Positions 1-9,354 of a stretch of DNA of 48,772 bases are shown here, piece by piece. The notes under the pieces are model-generated. The model saw only the letters and a list, made by a program, of their open reading frames with translations. It had not been told where the DNA came from and ran no database searches. The DNA lies in the NCBI GenBank assembly GCA_022801925.1, contig JAAWTG010000019.1:1-48772 (forward strand), read 5' to 3'. The position numbers and the translations under genes are program-made. The number at the start of each line of letters is the position of its first letter. The stretch's first letter is position 1. The stretch is from Clostridia bacterium (GTDB lineage: Bacteria > Bacillota > Clostridia > RUG12999).

Positions 1-606
1 GTACAGCTCTCTTCCATAATAAAATTGCTGCCTTGCATCTAATGTATTGCCTTCCGCCAACATTTTTTCATAAATCTGCAAATTTCGGTTTGGGTCTCCC
101 GCATGCATTTTCCTATGCTGCACTGCCACTTCTGAATAGATGATATTGCCGCATGGCGTAATGACTTCATGCACCGCACCGGTCCATGCAAACCCCGCTT
201 TCCTGCGCAGCAGCCGTTCACGGTAATAGGACATGGTGGGATTTTCCTGCGCGTCAAACGCAACTTCATAGCGCATCATCACCACGTCTGTTTCAGGCGG
301 TATCGTTTCTTTTAGCTGCAAAAACCGTTCACGGTTTTTTTCGTCCATCACATCATCTGCGTCCAACCAACAAATGTAGTCCATTGTTGCCTTAGAAAAT
401 GCGAAATTCCGCGCCGCCGCAAAATCGTCCACCCATTTAAAATGCTCTACATGGTCTGTATATTTTCGTGCAATATGCTCTGTTTTATCCGTAGAACCTG
501 TATCAACAATGATAATTTCATCCATTAAATCTGCCACGCTGTCTAAACAGCGCCCCAGCACATCTTCTTCATTTTTTACAATCATGCATAAGCTAATAGT
601 ATTCAA
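1..606 (-). CDS. Family 2 glycosyltransferase (SunS-like, TPR tail), 3' end cut by window
   Basis: Transfers a sugar from a nucleotide sugar to an unknown acceptor. The visible 202 codons begin with a GT-A fold: the start MNTISLCMIVKNEED is the usual nucleotide-binding strand, followed by DEIIIVDTGSTD and later a WLDADD motif (the DxD metal/nucleotide site). Near the cut end GNTLDARQQFYYGRELY resembles the first TPR-like helices that follow this domain in SunS-type enzymes. No ATG fits. The TTG at 604-606 is preceded by AAGGAGAGG at 11 bases and keeps the conserved N terminus, so I chose it. The gene runs off the left edge. It follows the VOC gene on the same strand with about 75 bases between them. 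The acceptor cannot be told; protein or cell-surface glycosylation is possible. Confidence 0.85.
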   Translation of the reverse strand, partial: MNTISLCMIVKNEEDVLGRCLDSVADLMDEIIIVDTGSTDKTEHIARKYTDHVEHFKWVDDFAAARNFAFSKATMDYICWLDADDVMDEKNRERFLQLKETIPPETDVVMMRYEVAFDAQENPTMSYYRERLLRRKAGFAWTGAVHEVITPCGNIIYSEVAVQHRKMHAGDPNRNLQIYEKMLAEGNTLDARQQFYYGRELY

Positions 607-682
607 CGAAATGATCCCCTCTCCTTGTCACAAGACTTCTTCAAATACCATCTTATGCAAAAAGAAGGAAATGTTTCATCAT

Positions 683-1075
683 TTATCCTTCCCGAAAGGA
701 ACCGATTTCTATTAAATTTCCCTCTGGGTCTGCGATATAACAAGTCCTTTGCCCCCACGGCTCGGTGGTCGGCGGCATAACCGCCTTTCCTCCTGCGGCT
801 GTAATTTCTTGAAACGTCTTGTCCACCTCTGAATAATTTGCAACGGACAATGCAATTTCATAATGCCCATTGATTCCATTTACATAGGAAAATTTTCTAT
901 TTGTCATTTTTTCAAAATCTGATTTTCTATAAAGCAAAAACAATGTGCCGTCCTTTTCCAGATATACATTTGTAGCGTTTTCCTCTTCTTTGATTTCAAA
1001 CCCTAACACATCCCTGTAAAATTTCACCATTGTCGGCATGTCATCCACCATAATGCCAAATCCGTCTAATCTCAT
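683..1075 (-). CDS. VOC-fold (glyoxalase/bleomycin-resistance-like) protein
   Basis: A 130-residue single-chain protein of the vicinal oxygen chelate superfamily. It shows the paired beta-alpha-beta-beta-beta modules: MRLDGFGIMVDDMPTMVKFY at the N terminus (typical of VOC proteins) and the closing AGGKAVMPPTT...CYIADPEGNLIEIGSF strand set. Members bind a metal between the two modules and catalyse isomerisation, ring cleavage or drug binding; the reaction cannot be told here. The expected C-terminal Glu (in LIEIG) is present. The ATG at 1073-1075 has a GAGGAGG site upstream, which supports this start. It lies 36 bases downstream of mutY on the same strand and may be cotranscribed. Length is normal for single-domain members. 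Confidence 0.85.
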   Translation of the reverse strand: MRLDGFGIMVDDMPTMVKFYRDVLGFEIKEEENATNVYLEKDGTLFLLYRKSDFEKMTNRKFSYVNGINGHYEIALSVANYSEVDKTFQEITAAGGKAVMPPTTEPWGQRTCYIADPEGNLIEIGSFREG

Positions 1076-1111
1076 TTTCTTTTCCTCCTCATTCCAACTC
1101 CCATCTTTTGT

Positions 1112-2176
1112 CTATGATAATTGTTTTTCCAAAACAGAAACATATGCTTTAAATGCTGACGGCAACGCATACTGCTGCTGCAATTCCTCCCACGAAACCC
1201 ATAGAAACTCTCCCGCCGGCTGCTTTGTTTCCACAAGATATCCCTGCATGTGCCATTCGATATGGGTAAAAATATGCTTTGCCGCTGCTGTTTTTTCCAT
1301 TGCCGCCGTCTCTATATGCAGTTCCTGCAAATATTTTTCCGCCTGCTCCCGTGTTAAGAATCCCGCGGCGGAGGGCAATTCCCATAATCTCGCCAGCAAA
1401 CCTTTCGCCGGTCGTTTCCCAATTGCCACACGGTTCCCGCAAATACACAGGAACACCGTTTTTTCTTCTATACGCCGTTGCTTTTTCGGCGTTTTCACAG
1501 GAATCATCAGCTCATTTCCCGCTTCGTGCGCCCGACAGTTTTCCGCCCATGGGCAAAGCATACATTGCGGCGCACCGTTGGGTAGACAAACGGTTGCACC
1601 AAGTTCCATCAACGCCTGATTAAACGCACTCGCCTTTCCTGACGGCAAAACGACGCGTAAAAGCTGCTGCACATCTTTTTTTGTCTCCGGCTCTTTGATG
1701 TCCCTGAAACTGCCCAGCATTCTGGATATCACCCGTAAAACGTTTCCGTCCACCGCCACTTCATCTTGTCCAAAGGCAATGGAACTGATTGCACCCGCAG
1801 TATATTCACCGATTCCGGGCAGTTGCAGCAAAAGTGCATATTCTGACGGCATATTGCCGTCATGTTCCGTCATGATGATTTTCGCAGCCTTTTGCAAATT
1901 GCGTACGCGGTTATAATATCCCAGCCCCTCCCACAGTTTCAGCAGGGTTTCCTCCTCCGCCTGTGCTAAATCGCGTATCTCCGGCAATGCTTCCATCCAC
2001 CGCTGAAAATATGGCATCACCGCGCTCACTCTGGTCTGTTGCAGCATGATTTCCGATACCCAGACGCGGTATGGCGTAGGCTGCTGCCGCCATGGCAAAA
2101 CACGTGCGTTTCCCTCATACCATTGCAGCAAAGGATTCACAGCGCCCGAGAGCAGCAATACATCTATTTCATTCAT
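1112..2176 (-). CDS. mutY: A/G-specific adenine DNA glycosylase MutY
   Basis: Removes adenine mispaired with 8-oxoguanine, in the GO base-excision repair pathway. The catalytic core holds SEIMLQQTRV (catalytic Glu), the helix-hairpin-helix LPGIGEYTAGAI, and VAVDGNVLRV with the catalytic Asp. A [4Fe-4S] cluster site follows with spacing C-x6-C-x2-C-x5-C. The last 120 residues form the Nudix-like 8-oxoG recognition domain, with HIFTHIEWHM typical of its end. Length (354 residues) is usual. An ATG at 2188 sits only one base after GGAGG, too close for initiation. The in-frame ATG at 2176 is 13 bases away and a GTG at 2185 is 4 bases away. I prefer 2176 but the GTG is possible; the protein differs by only a few residues. 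Confidence 0.95.
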   Translation of the reverse strand: MNEIDVLLLSGAVNPLLQWYEGNARVLPWRQQPTPYRVWVSEIMLQQTRVSAVMPYFQRWMEALPEIRDLAQAEEETLLKLWEGLGYYNRVRNLQKAAKIIMTEHDGNMPSEYALLLQLPGIGEYTAGAISSIAFGQDEVAVDGNVLRVISRMLGSFRDIKEPETKKDVQQLLRVVLPSGKASAFNQALMELGATVCLPNGAPQCMLCPWAENCRAHEAGNELMIPVKTPKKQRRIEEKTVFLCICGNRVAIGKRPAKGLLARLWELPSAAGFLTREQAEKYLQELHIETAAMEKTAAAKHIFTHIEWHMQGYLVETKQPAGEFLWVSWEELQQQYALPSAFKAYVSVLEKQLS

Positions 2177-2248
2177 TTGTTTCACCATTCCTCCAAAAAA
2201 CTTTTCTTCCTTTCATCATAACGGAAAACCGCTTTGCTGTCAATCATG

Positions 2249-2283
2249 AAAAAAGCTTTCACCAAACCGGCGAAAGCTTTTTT
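2249..2283 (-). terminator. Rho-independent terminator after the BI-1 gene
   Basis: A near-perfect inverted repeat, AAAAAAGCTTTC pairing with GAAAGCTTTTTT around an 11-base loop, lies 15 bases past the BI-1 stop codon. On the minus strand it ends in a T run. The A run on the other side would also let it work in the opposite direction. Confidence 0.85.
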
Positions 2284-2297
2284 ACAATATTTCATGC

Positions 2298-2999
2298 TTA
2301 TTTCCGTTTTCCAAGCAGCCGCAGCAGATACAGGAACACGTTCACGAAATCCAAATACAACTGCAACGCGGAATAGATGGACGCTTTTTGCAGCATCTCA
2401 TTGTCATATTGATAAACTTCATAAAACTTTTTAATTTTCTGTGTATCATATGCGGTAATTGCCAAGAACAGCGCCAAGCCTATGAAACAGACCGTCTGCT
2501 CAACTGCCGTGAAATCGAAAAACAAACTCAGCAGCCAGAAAATTGCAAGTCCGAAAATACCAAACATTGCAACTTTTCCGATACCGGACAAGTCGCTTTT
2601 TGTCACATAGCCAAACAGCGCCATAATACCAAAAATCACTGCCGCAAAGACAAATACCAGCGCTACGCTCTCAAGGTCATACAAAAAGAAAATAGACGAA
2701 AGTGTGACGCCGTTGACAAGCGCATATACAAAAAACATTGCTCTTGCCGCGCCAATAGACATTTTGTGCAGCCGACCTGCCAAAATCCAAACCAGCGCAA
2801 CTTCTGCAATCAGCAGCGCATAGAAAATAGCCGGCGTCGAAAATACCACATAAAACACACCGGACGCAATTGCCGCAAGAGACGCTGCAAAGGTGGTCAT
2901 CAGTCCCAAAAACATCCACAAATATGTTTTTGCTACAAACGTGCTGCGGCTTTCTCCCATTTCAGCCGAACCCATAGGTTCCATTGGTTGATTTACCAT
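2298..2999 (-). CDS. Bax inhibitor-1 / YccA family membrane protein
   Basis: A 233-residue integral membrane protein of the BI-1 (TMBIM) family. After a short hydrophilic N terminus it has seven hydrophobic segments from about residue 28 to 230. The sixth to seventh segment region carries the family signature AITAYDTQKIKKFY, which includes the aspartate of the di-aspartyl pH/calcium sensor known in YetJ of Bacillus subtilis. YetJ is a pH-sensitive calcium leak; whether this one conducts calcium is inference. The ATG has AAGGAGG eight bases upstream. It follows valS by 27 bases on the same strand and ends at a strong terminator, so it probably shares the valS transcript. Length and topology are ordinary for the family. 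Confidence 0.92.
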   Translation of the reverse strand: MVNQPMEPMGSAEMGESRSTFVAKTYLWMFLGLMTTFAASLAAIASGVFYVVFSTPAIFYALLIAEVALVWILAGRLHKMSIGAARAMFFVYALVNGVTLSSIFFLYDLESVALVFVFAAVIFGIMALFGYVTKSDLSGIGKVAMFGIFGLAIFWLLSLFFDFTAVEQTVCFIGLALFLAITAYDTQKIKKFYEVYQYDNEMLQKASIYSALQLYLDFVNVFLYLLRLLGKRK

Positions 3000-3026
3000 G
3001 ATAATTCCTCCTTACAGATTTTCATT

Positions 3027-5654
3027 TTATTGAAAAGAGGCAAGGCTCTCTTCTACCATTTTTAACATTTCTTTATATTTCTCGCCTTTGGCTTTTTCTT
3101 CCGCCACCACTTTTTCCGGCGCTTTTTTCAAGAAACCTTCATTAGACAGTTTCCCTTCCACACGACGGATTTCCTGCCGGAGACGTTCTTTTTCTTTCTC
3201 CAGCCGTGCGATTTCTTCTTCCCTGTTCACCAATTCGTCCATTGGAATGGCAATCTGCGCGCCTTCCACGACTGCTTTTACAGCATTTGGCGGAATCACA
3301 CTGCTGTCCTCTGTGATAACCACTTCCGAAGCGGACGCCATTTTTTCAAAAAACAGTTTACCGACGGCAAATATCTCTGTATCATGTGTCACGATAAACA
3401 GTTTTGCCTTTTTGGACGGCGGAACATTCTTTTCCGCACGCGCATTGCGCACCGCTTTGATTGCCTGCTGAATCAACATCATCTTTTGGCTTTCCTGCGG
3501 ATAGCTTGCTGTTTCTTTGGGCCACGGCGCGCGCACAATCGTTTCGCCTTCATGCGGCAAATGCTGCCAGATTTCTTCTGTGATAAACGGCATGAACGGG
3601 TGCAACAGTTCCAAGGTGCGCGACAGCACATATGCCAGCACTTTTTTCGCTGCAACGCTGGAATCGCCCTGCACGTCATACAACCGCGGTTTTACCAGTT
3701 CAATATACCAATCGCAGAATTCGTCCCAAATGAAATCATATAACTTCTGCACTGCCACGCCCATTTCAAAATGGTCTAAGTTATCGCTCACTTCACGAAT
3801 CACGGTGTTCAGGCGCGTCAAAATCCATTTATCTTCCATGCACAAATGCGCTTCTTCCGGCAGTTCATCTGTTTCATGGTCAATGTTCATCAGTACAAAC
3901 CGCGCCGCATTCCAGAGTTTGTTGGCAAAATTCCGGCTGGCTTCCACGCGTTCCGTGTAGAACCGCATATCGTTTCCGGGCGAATTTCCCGTTGCCAATG
4001 TGAAGCGGAGTGCGTCCGCGCCGTATTGGTCGATAATTTCCAGCGGGTCAATCCCATTGCCAAGCGACTTGGACATTTTACGCCCTTGGCTGTCCCGCAC
4101 CAGTCCATGCATAAACACATGGCGGAATGGTACTTCTTTCATATGCTCCATACCGGAGAAAATCATTCGGGCAACCCAGAAGAAAATGATGTCATACGCT
4201 GTCACCAGCACGCTGGTCGGATAGAATTTTTCCAGTTCCGGCGTTTTTTCCGGCCATCCCATGGTGGAAAACGGCCAGAGCGCCGAACTGAACCATGTAT
4301 CCAGCACATCTTCATCCTGTTTCATGGCGCCGCCGCATTTCGGACATACCGTAACGTCTTCTTTCGCGACCACCATTTCGCCGCAGTCCTGACAATAATA
4401 TGCCGGAATCCGATGTCCCCACCAAAGCTGACGGGAAATGCACCAGTCAAACACATTTTCCATCCAATTCATATAGATTTTGCTGAACCGCTCCGGCACA
4501 AACTGCACTTCTTTGTCTTTGACAACGCGAATTGCATCTTTTGCCAGCGGTTTCATTTTCACAAACCATTGGTCGCTTGTCAGCGGTTCCACCACCGTAC
4601 CGCAGCGGTAACATTCGCCGACATTATGTTTGTGGTCTTCTATCTTCAGCAGCACGCCTGCCGCTTCCAAATCCGCCACAATCGCTTTTCTTGCTTCATA
4701 GCGATCCATGCCCTGATATTTCCCGCCCTGCTCATTGATGGTCGCATCATCGTTCATCACGCGAATCAGCGGCAAATCATGGCGTTTTCCCACTTCAAAG
4801 TCATTGGGGTCGTGCGCCGGTGTGATTTTCACCGCGCCCGTTCCAAAATCTTTTTCCACATATTCGTCCGCCACAATGGGGATTTCGCGTCCAACCAGCG
4901 GCAGAATCAGCATTTTTCCAACCAAATGTGTATAGCGTTCATCTTCCGGATGCACTGCCACTGCCGTATCGCCCAGCAAGGTTTCCGGACGGGTCGTGGC
5001 AATCGTTAAATATTCGTCGCTGTCTTTTACCTGATATTTGATGTGCCAAAAATGCCCGTCATGTTCGCTGTATTCCACTTCCGCATCGGACAGCGCGGTT
5101 GTACAGCTCGGGCACCAGTTGATAATGCGGTTTCCTTTATAAATCAACCCTTTTTCATAGAGATTGACAAACACTTCTTTGACCGCTTTGGAACAACCTT
5201 CGTCCATGGTGAACCGTTCTCTCGACCAGTCGCAGGAACAACCGATTTTGCGAAGCTGTTTGGTGATACGAGAACCAAATTTATGTTTCCAGTCCCAAAC
5301 GCGTTCCAAAAAAGCGTCCCGTCCCAAATCATAGCGGGTCAAGCCCTCTTTGACGCGCAGTTCTTCTTCCACTTTGATTTGCGTCGCGATTCCGGCATGG
5401 TCTGTGCCGGGCACCCACAGCGCTTCATAGCCCGCCATACGTTTATAACGCACCAAAATATCCTGCATGGTTTCATCCAGCGCGTGTCCCATATGCAGTT
5501 GTCCCGTCACGTTCGGGGGCGGAATCACGATGGAAAACGGTTCTTTTTCACTTTTCGCATCCGCTTTAAAATATCCGTTTTCCTCCCATGTTTTATAAAT
5601 ACGATCCTCAAATTGCGACGGGTCGTATGTTTTTTCAAGCTCACTCTTGTGCAT
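3027..5654 (-). CDS. valS: Valyl-tRNA synthetase
   Basis: Charges tRNA-Val with valine, in the cytoplasm. This is a class I synthetase of normal length (875 residues). The HIGH motif appears in [15 protein letters not shown] near residue 50, followed by the [15 protein letters not shown] editing domain (CP1) that hydrolyses Thr-tRNA-Val. Zinc-type cysteine pairs (CPSC, CQDC, CPKC) lie in the middle, and KMSKS is in [14 protein letters not shown]. The anticodon-binding domain and a charged C-terminal coiled-coil arm follow. The gene lies 25 bases downstream of a small membrane protein and upstream of the BI-1 gene. I looked for a T-box leader (a conserved GGTGGNACCGCG stretch) upstream and saw none, which is unusual but not unknown in Clostridia. 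Confidence 0.98.
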   Translation of the reverse strand: MHKSELEKTYDPSQFEDRIYKTWEENGYFKADAKSEKEPFSIVIPPPNVTGQLHMGHALDETMQDILVRYKRMAGYEALWVPGTDHAGIATQIKVEEELRVKEGLTRYDLGRDAFLERVWDWKHKFGSRITKQLRKIGCSCDWSRERFTMDEGCSKAVKEVFVNLYEKGLIYKGNRIINWCPSCTTALSDAEVEYSEHDGHFWHIKYQVKDSDEYLTIATTRPETLLGDTAVAVHPEDERYTHLVGKMLILPLVGREIPIVADEYVEKDFGTGAVKITPAHDPNDFEVGKRHDLPLIRVMNDDATINEQGGKYQGMDRYEARKAIVADLEAAGVLLKIEDHKHNVGECYRCGTVVEPLTSDQWFVKMKPLAKDAIRVVKDKEVQFVPERFSKIYMNWMENVFDWCISRQLWWGHRIPAYYCQDCGEMVVAKEDVTVCPKCGGAMKQDEDVLDTWFSSALWPFSTMGWPEKTPELEKFYPTSVLVTAYDIIFFWVARMIFSGMEHMKEVPFRHVFMHGLVRDSQGRKMSKSLGNGIDPLEIIDQYGADALRFTLATGNSPGNDMRFYTERVEASRNFANKLWNAARFVLMNIDHETDELPEEAHLCMEDKWILTRLNTVIREVSDNLDHFEMGVAVQKLYDFIWDEFCDWYIELVKPRLYDVQGDSSVAAKKVLAYVLSRTLELLHPFMPFITEEIWQHLPHEGETIVRAPWPKETASYPQESQKMMLIQQAIKAVRNARAEKNVPPSKKAKLFIVTHDTEIFAVGKLFFEKMASASEVVITEDSSVIPPNAVKAVVEGAQIAIPMDELVNREEEIARLEKEKERLRQEIRRVEGKLSNEGFLKKAPEKVVAEEKAKGEKYKEMLKMVEESLASFQ

Positions 5655-5679
5655 TGCTTACCAATTCCTTCCTTTGTTT

Positions 5680-5874
5680 TCAGTTTAAACCGCCTTTGAC
5701 AAACAGCGCCAGCATTCCCACTACGCTGCACACTATGCCAACGCCTTTCATCATATACTGCGCCATTTCCGAAGCCGCTTCTTTGCGGACAAGCGAAATG
5801 ACCCACGGCAATACATAAATCAGCGCCACACCGATAAATGCCAAAATCCAGCAAACAACATAAAACATATTCAT
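5680..5874 (-). CDS. Small two-helix membrane protein (64 residues)
   Basis: I do not recognise a family. The protein starts MNMFYVVCWILAF and has two hydrophobic helices, roughly residues 4-25 and 42-60. They are joined by a short charged loop (VRKEAASEMAQYMMKG), giving a hairpin topology. An in-frame start 17 codons upstream exists, but the ATG at 5872-5874 has AGGGAGG at good distance and its product begins directly with the first helix, so I chose it. It is the first gene behind the minus-strand promoter near 5.96 kb and precedes valS by 25 bases, so it probably sits in the valS transcript. Function is unknown. Confidence 0.7.
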   Translation of the reverse strand: MNMFYVVCWILAFIGVALIYVLPWVISLVRKEAASEMAQYMMKGVGIVCSVVGMLALFVKGGLN

Positions 5875-5957
5875 TTGAGTTCCTCCCTTGTTTCCTGTCT
5901 GCTGCAAAACAGAGCAAAAAAACAAATTCTTTCCATTTTGTATATATTATCTTTAAT

Positions 5958-5985
5958 ATTATCACAAATTCCCTATCTTTGTCAA
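5958..5985 (-). promoter_or_regulatory. Promoter for the small membrane protein-valS-BI-1 unit
   Basis: On the minus strand TTGACA (5980-5985) is followed after 16 bases by GATAAT (5958-5963); a TAATAT at 18 bases is an alternative -10. It lies 84 bases upstream of the first ATG. The intergenic stretch 5875-6107 is otherwise A+T-rich and also serves the divergent sugar importer. A TATAAT at 6045-6050 points to the plus strand but lacks a good -35. Confidence 0.55.
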
Positions 5986-6107
5986 TCATTTTCCGGTCTC
6001 GAATTATTTCTTTCACTGCATATTTTTTTCTTTCCAACTCATACTATAATCATAATTTTAAAAACTATAACGTAATTTCACAAACTGGAAAGGACGGACA
6101 ATTTTTT

Positions 6108-7442
6108 ATGAAATCAAAATTTATGCTCTGGCTGCTTACCTGCGTCCTTTGCGCAGGCTTATTGGCAGGCTGTGGTAACAATAATAATGAAAACAATTCC
6201 GGCACCGGCGGCACTGCCGGCGAAAACGCAAAAGTGGACATTTACCAATTCAAAGTGGAAATTGCAAAAGAACTGGAAAATGCAGCCGCGCTCTACATGA
6301 AAAACCACCCGAATGTGAAAATCAACATTCAGACGGTCGGCGGTGGCGACGACTATGGCGCTTCTTTGCGCGCCAAAATGCAGTCCGGTGAAGAACCTAC
6401 CATTTTCAATATCGGCGGACCGCAGGATACGCAGGACTGGATGCAAAAACTGGAAGACCTCTCCGACCAGCCTTGGGTTTCTCAGGCGGTGGACACCGTT
6501 TTGGACAGCGTGACGGCAGACGGCAAAATCTATGGACTGCCCTACGCAATTGAAGGTTATGGTTTTATCTATAATACCGAAATTTTCAAAGCGGCGGATA
6601 TCGACCCTTCTACCATACACAACTATGATACTCTGCTCGCCGCCGTGCGAACGCTGGACGAAAAAATCAAATCCGGCGCGCTCAAATCACAGTTTCCGCA
6701 GCTTGAAGCTGTGTTTGAATTTCCAGGCAAGGAAACATGGGTCAGTATGCACACAGTAAATGTGCCGCTGTCGCAGGAATTCACCAGTGCAACAGACGCT
6801 TTTGAAAAGAAAACCGTCTCCTTCCAAAACGCAGACGCGTTCAAAGCGTTGATTGATATTCAGGCGGACTATAGTTCCAATGCCAACAGTAAAGGAAAAC
6901 TCAATGCGGTGGACTATGCAACGCAGGTAGGACAAGGGATTGCCATTGAACGCGTTGCCATGATTCAACAAGGGAACTGGATTTATGGTGATATTGAAAA
7001 TGTAGATGCGGAGACGGCGGCAAAAATGAGTCTGCTCCCCATGCCGCTGGTGGGTGAAGAAGCATTGAAAATGCCTGTCGGTGTGCCAATGTATTGGTGC
7101 GTCAACAAGGACAGCAATGACGCAGACAAAAAAGCTGCCAAAGAATTTTTAACCTGGCTCTATACCTCCGAAGAAGGAAAAGAGATGATTGTGAACAAAT
7201 TCTATTTTATTCCGCCGCTCAAGGGCTATACGCAGGAACCCAGCGACCCGCTTTCCCGCGCCGTGAAAACCTATGCGGACGACAATAAAACGCGCCCATG
7301 GGTATTCATGGGATTCCCAACCAGTTGGGGCATGGACAGCGTCGGCGTTCAAGTGCAACGGTATCTTTCCGGCGAAGCTACTTTTACAGAAGCAGTGGAA
7401 AAAGCAAAAGCGGACTGGGAAGCTGCCCGCGCGAGCGAATAG
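6108..7442 (+). CDS. ABC sugar importer, substrate-binding lipoprotein (family 1)
   Basis: Extracellular binding lipoprotein of a carbohydrate ABC importer, 444 residues. The N terminus is a type II signal peptide ending in the lipobox LLAGC with Cys22, followed by an Asn/Gly-rich linker. The remainder is the two-lobed family 1 binding fold: VEIAKELENAA...NVKINIQTVGG early, GLPYAIEGYGFIYNTEIF in the middle and AAKEFLTWLYTSEEGKEMI near the end. A longer open frame extends upstream, but ATG 6108 is preceded by GGAAAGGACGG and starts the signal peptide. Two permease genes follow, then malQ and glgP, which makes a maltodextrin or related alpha-glucan oligosaccharide the likely ligand (inference from neighbours). 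Confidence 0.93.
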   Translation: MKSKFMLWLLTCVLCAGLLAGCGNNNNENNSGTGGTAGENAKVDIYQFKVEIAKELENAAALYMKNHPNVKINIQTVGGGDDYGASLRAKMQSGEEPTIFNIGGPQDTQDWMQKLEDLSDQPWVSQAVDTVLDSVTADGKIYGLPYAIEGYGFIYNTEIFKAADIDPSTIHNYDTLLAAVRTLDEKIKSGALKSQFPQLEAVFEFPGKETWVSMHTVNVPLSQEFTSATDAFEKKTVSFQNADAFKALIDIQADYSSNANSKGKLNAVDYATQVGQGIAIERVAMIQQGNWIYGDIENVDAETAAKMSLLPMPLVGEEALKMPVGVPMYWCVNKDSNDADKKAAKEFLTWLYTSEEGKEMIVNKFYFIPPLKGYTQEPSDPLSRAVKTYADDNKTRPWVFMGFPTSWGMDSVGVQVQRYLSGEATFTEAVEKAKADWEAARASE

Positions 7443-7523
7443 CTGTTTCAATTTAGCAATACCAAAAGGTCCGCTATGCACAAAGTTTTTAAAGAATACT
7501 GCGGCAAAAACCGTTTTTCTGTG

Positions 7524-7556
7524 CGGCATACGTTTTTCGTATGCCGTTTACATACG
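7524..7556 (+). other. Hairpin between binding-protein and permease genes
   Basis: CGGCATACG and CGTATGCCG (7524-7546) form a perfect nine-pair stem with a five-T loop. A second, exclusive stem can pair CGTATG (7538-7543) with CATACG (7551-7556). No run of T follows directly. Such a structure between a binding protein and its permeases commonly stabilises the upstream message or partly terminates, giving more binding protein than permease. The stretch 7443-7576 otherwise holds only the ribosome site of the next gene. Confidence 0.6.
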
Positions 7557-7576
7557 AATATAAGGAGGTTTTTTTC

Positions 7577-8443
7577 GTGAAACCCAGCAAACTAACATTT
7601 ACGCTATTTTTACTACCAGTTGCCATTGCTTTTTCCGCGGTTGTTTTAATTCCCATGTTTTTGGGGATTTTCTATTCTTTCACAGACTGGAACGGCATTG
7701 GAAACAGTTATCATATTATCGGTTTCAGCAACTATTTAACCATTTTCCGCTCAGACAGTGAATTCCGCAACGCGTTTTTCTTCACACTGAAATTCGCTAT
7801 TGCCTCCGTCATTTTAATTAACGTGATAGGCTTTTCTCTGGCGCTGCTGGTGCAGCGTTCCTCATGGCTGAACAACACGCTTCGCAGCATCTTTTTTCTC
7901 CCGAATCTGATTGGCGGCATTCTGCTCGGTTTCACTTGGCAGTTTATTTTCACTAAGGTATTCGACATGCTGGGCAGCCTTCTTCACCTTCCCTTTTTGC
8001 AAGGCTGGCTTTCTACCACTTCAACAGGATTTTGGGGACTTGTGATTGTAATGAGTTGGCAGCTCAGCGGATATATGATGATTATTTACATCGCTGCCCT
8101 GCAAAACATCTCGGAATCCATTCAGGAAGCGGCGTCCATTGACGGCGTTACCCCCGTGCAGCGTCTGTTTAAAATTACGCTGCCGCTGGTTTCTCCCGCT
8201 TTTACAATCGGTCTGTTTTTAAGCATTTCCAATTCTTTTAAACTATTTGACCAAAACCTTTCATTAACCGGTGGCGCACCATATAAATCCACGCAAATGC
8301 TGACGCTGAACATTTATAATACGGCGTTTACCATGAACAATCTGGCGTTGGCGCAGGCAAAAGCGGTTCTTTTTTTGATTATGGTTGCCGTTATCACCTT
8401 AACGCAGCTCTATTTTAGCAAACGGAAGGAGTTAGAGTTATAA
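7577..8443 (+). CDS. ABC sugar importer permease, MalF type
   Basis: Membrane subunit of the same importer, 288 residues with six hydrophobic helices. The EAA loop that docks on the ATPase is clear: EAASIDGVTPVQRLFKITLP near residue 195. The GTG at 7577 follows TAAGGAGG by seven bases and begins MKPSKLTFTLFLLPV, directly at the first helix. An upstream ATG in frame would add a hydrophilic stretch without a ribosome site. Its stop overlaps the next start (TAATG), so the two permeases are translationally coupled. No ATP-binding gene is present nearby; Gram-positive CUT1 importers often share one MsmX-type ATPase encoded elsewhere. Confidence 0.93.
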   Translation: MKPSKLTFTLFLLPVAIAFSAVVLIPMFLGIFYSFTDWNGIGNSYHIIGFSNYLTIFRSDSEFRNAFFFTLKFAIASVILINVIGFSLALLVQRSSWLNNTLRSIFFLPNLIGGILLGFTWQFIFTKVFDMLGSLLHLPFLQGWLSTTSTGFWGLVIVMSWQLSGYMMIIYIAALQNISESIQEAASIDGVTPVQRLFKITLPLVSPAFTIGLFLSISNSFKLFDQNLSLTGGAPYKSTQMLTLNIYNTAFTMNNLALAQAKAVLFLIMVAVITLTQLYFSKRKELEL

Positions 8444-9264
8444 TGAAACACCGTAAACCTATCCTGCAAACGATTCTCGGCATTTTACTCGGACTGCTCT
8501 TCCTCTCGCCGCTCTATATTCTGGTTGTCAATTCCTTTAAAACGCAAAAAGGGATTTTCAGCAATGTTCTTGCACTGCCGGACAGCGCCTATTTTACGCT
8601 GAATAACTATGCGGAAGCATGGAAACAATTGGAGTTTCTGAAATCTCTGTTCAACTCCCTCTATATTTCTATTCTTTCCACACTGGCAATCATTTTGCTC
8701 ACCTCCATGGCAGCTTGGGTGCTGGTGCGCCGAAAATCCAAAACAGCAAACGTCATTTTTTATATCTTTGCCCTGTCCATGCTGGTACCGTTTCAGTGCG
8801 TCATGCTGCCGCTGGTTCAGATTATGGGGAAAATTCAGTTTCTCAATCCTGCCGGACTGATTTTCATGTATCTGGGATTCGGCTCCAGCCTTTCCATTAT
8901 CATGTATCACGGCTTTATCAAAAACGTGCCGCTGGAACTGGAGGAAGCCGCTACCATTGACGGCGCAAATGCTTTTCAGGTATTTTGGCGTATTGTTTTT
9001 CCCTTGCTCAAATCCATCACCGTTACCATTGCCATTTTAAACCTGATGTGGATTTGGAACGATTTTCTGCTGCCACAGCTCGTTATTAACAAACCAGGCT
9101 GGCAAACCATTCCGCTCAAAACTTTCTATTTCTTCGGTCAATATTCCAAACGCTGGGATTTGGCGACGGCAGGACTGCTTTTGGGCATGATTCCGATTAT
9201 TGTATTTTACCTTTTTGCACAAAAATATATCGTAAAAGGTGTCACAGACGGCGCAATCAAATAA
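8443..9264 (+). CDS. ABC sugar importer permease, MalG type
   Basis: Second membrane subunit, 273 residues, with six predicted helices. The EAA loop reads EEAATIDGANAFQVFWRIVF near residue 165. The C terminus FAQKYIVKGVTDGAIK is the conserved end of MalG-type permeases. It starts inside the stop codon of the preceding permease (shared A of TAATG). It pairs with the MalF-type subunit to form the channel; the binding lipoprotein upstream delivers the substrate. About 90 bases separate it from malQ, with a promoter in the gap, so malQ can also be expressed on its own. Confidence 0.93.
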   Translation: MKHRKPILQTILGILLGLLFLSPLYILVVNSFKTQKGIFSNVLALPDSAYFTLNNYAEAWKQLEFLKSLFNSLYISILSTLAIILLTSMAAWVLVRRKSKTANVIFYIFALSMLVPFQCVMLPLVQIMGKIQFLNPAGLIFMYLGFGSSLSIIMYHGFIKNVPLELEEAATIDGANAFQVFWRIVFPLLKSITVTIAILNLMWIWNDFLLPQLVINKPGWQTIPLKTFYFFGQYSKRWDLATAGLLLGMIPIIVFYLFAQKYIVKGVTDGAIK

Positions 9265-9290
9265 TACGCATGTAATATACAATCAATATC

Positions 9291-9319
9291 TTGTATTTAT
9301 TTCCAAATATTGATATAAT
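9291..9319 (+). promoter_or_regulatory. Promoter upstream of malQ
   Basis: TTGTAT (9291-9296) and a perfect TATAAT (9314-9319) are separated by 17 bases. The -10 ends 36 bases before the malQ ATG, which has its own AGGAGG site. No clear operator palindrome was seen. Confidence 0.7.
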
Positions 9320-9354
9320 GTGGATAATACAGCGATATTCAGGAGGTATTTGCT

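Noticed and set aside
1279-1623. Plus-strand frames over mutY, valS and the other minus-strand genes as extra genes
   Set aside because: They are shadows of strongly coding frames on the other strand, with no ribosome sites and no recognisable products.
5875-6107. T-box leader upstream of valS
   Set aside because: No GGTGGNACCGCG stretch, specifier hairpin or terminator was seen, and a small gene lies between this region and valS.
5838-6107. Long N-terminal extension of the sugar-binding lipoprotein
   Set aside because: The open frame upstream of 6108 would bury the signal peptide and has no ribosome site.
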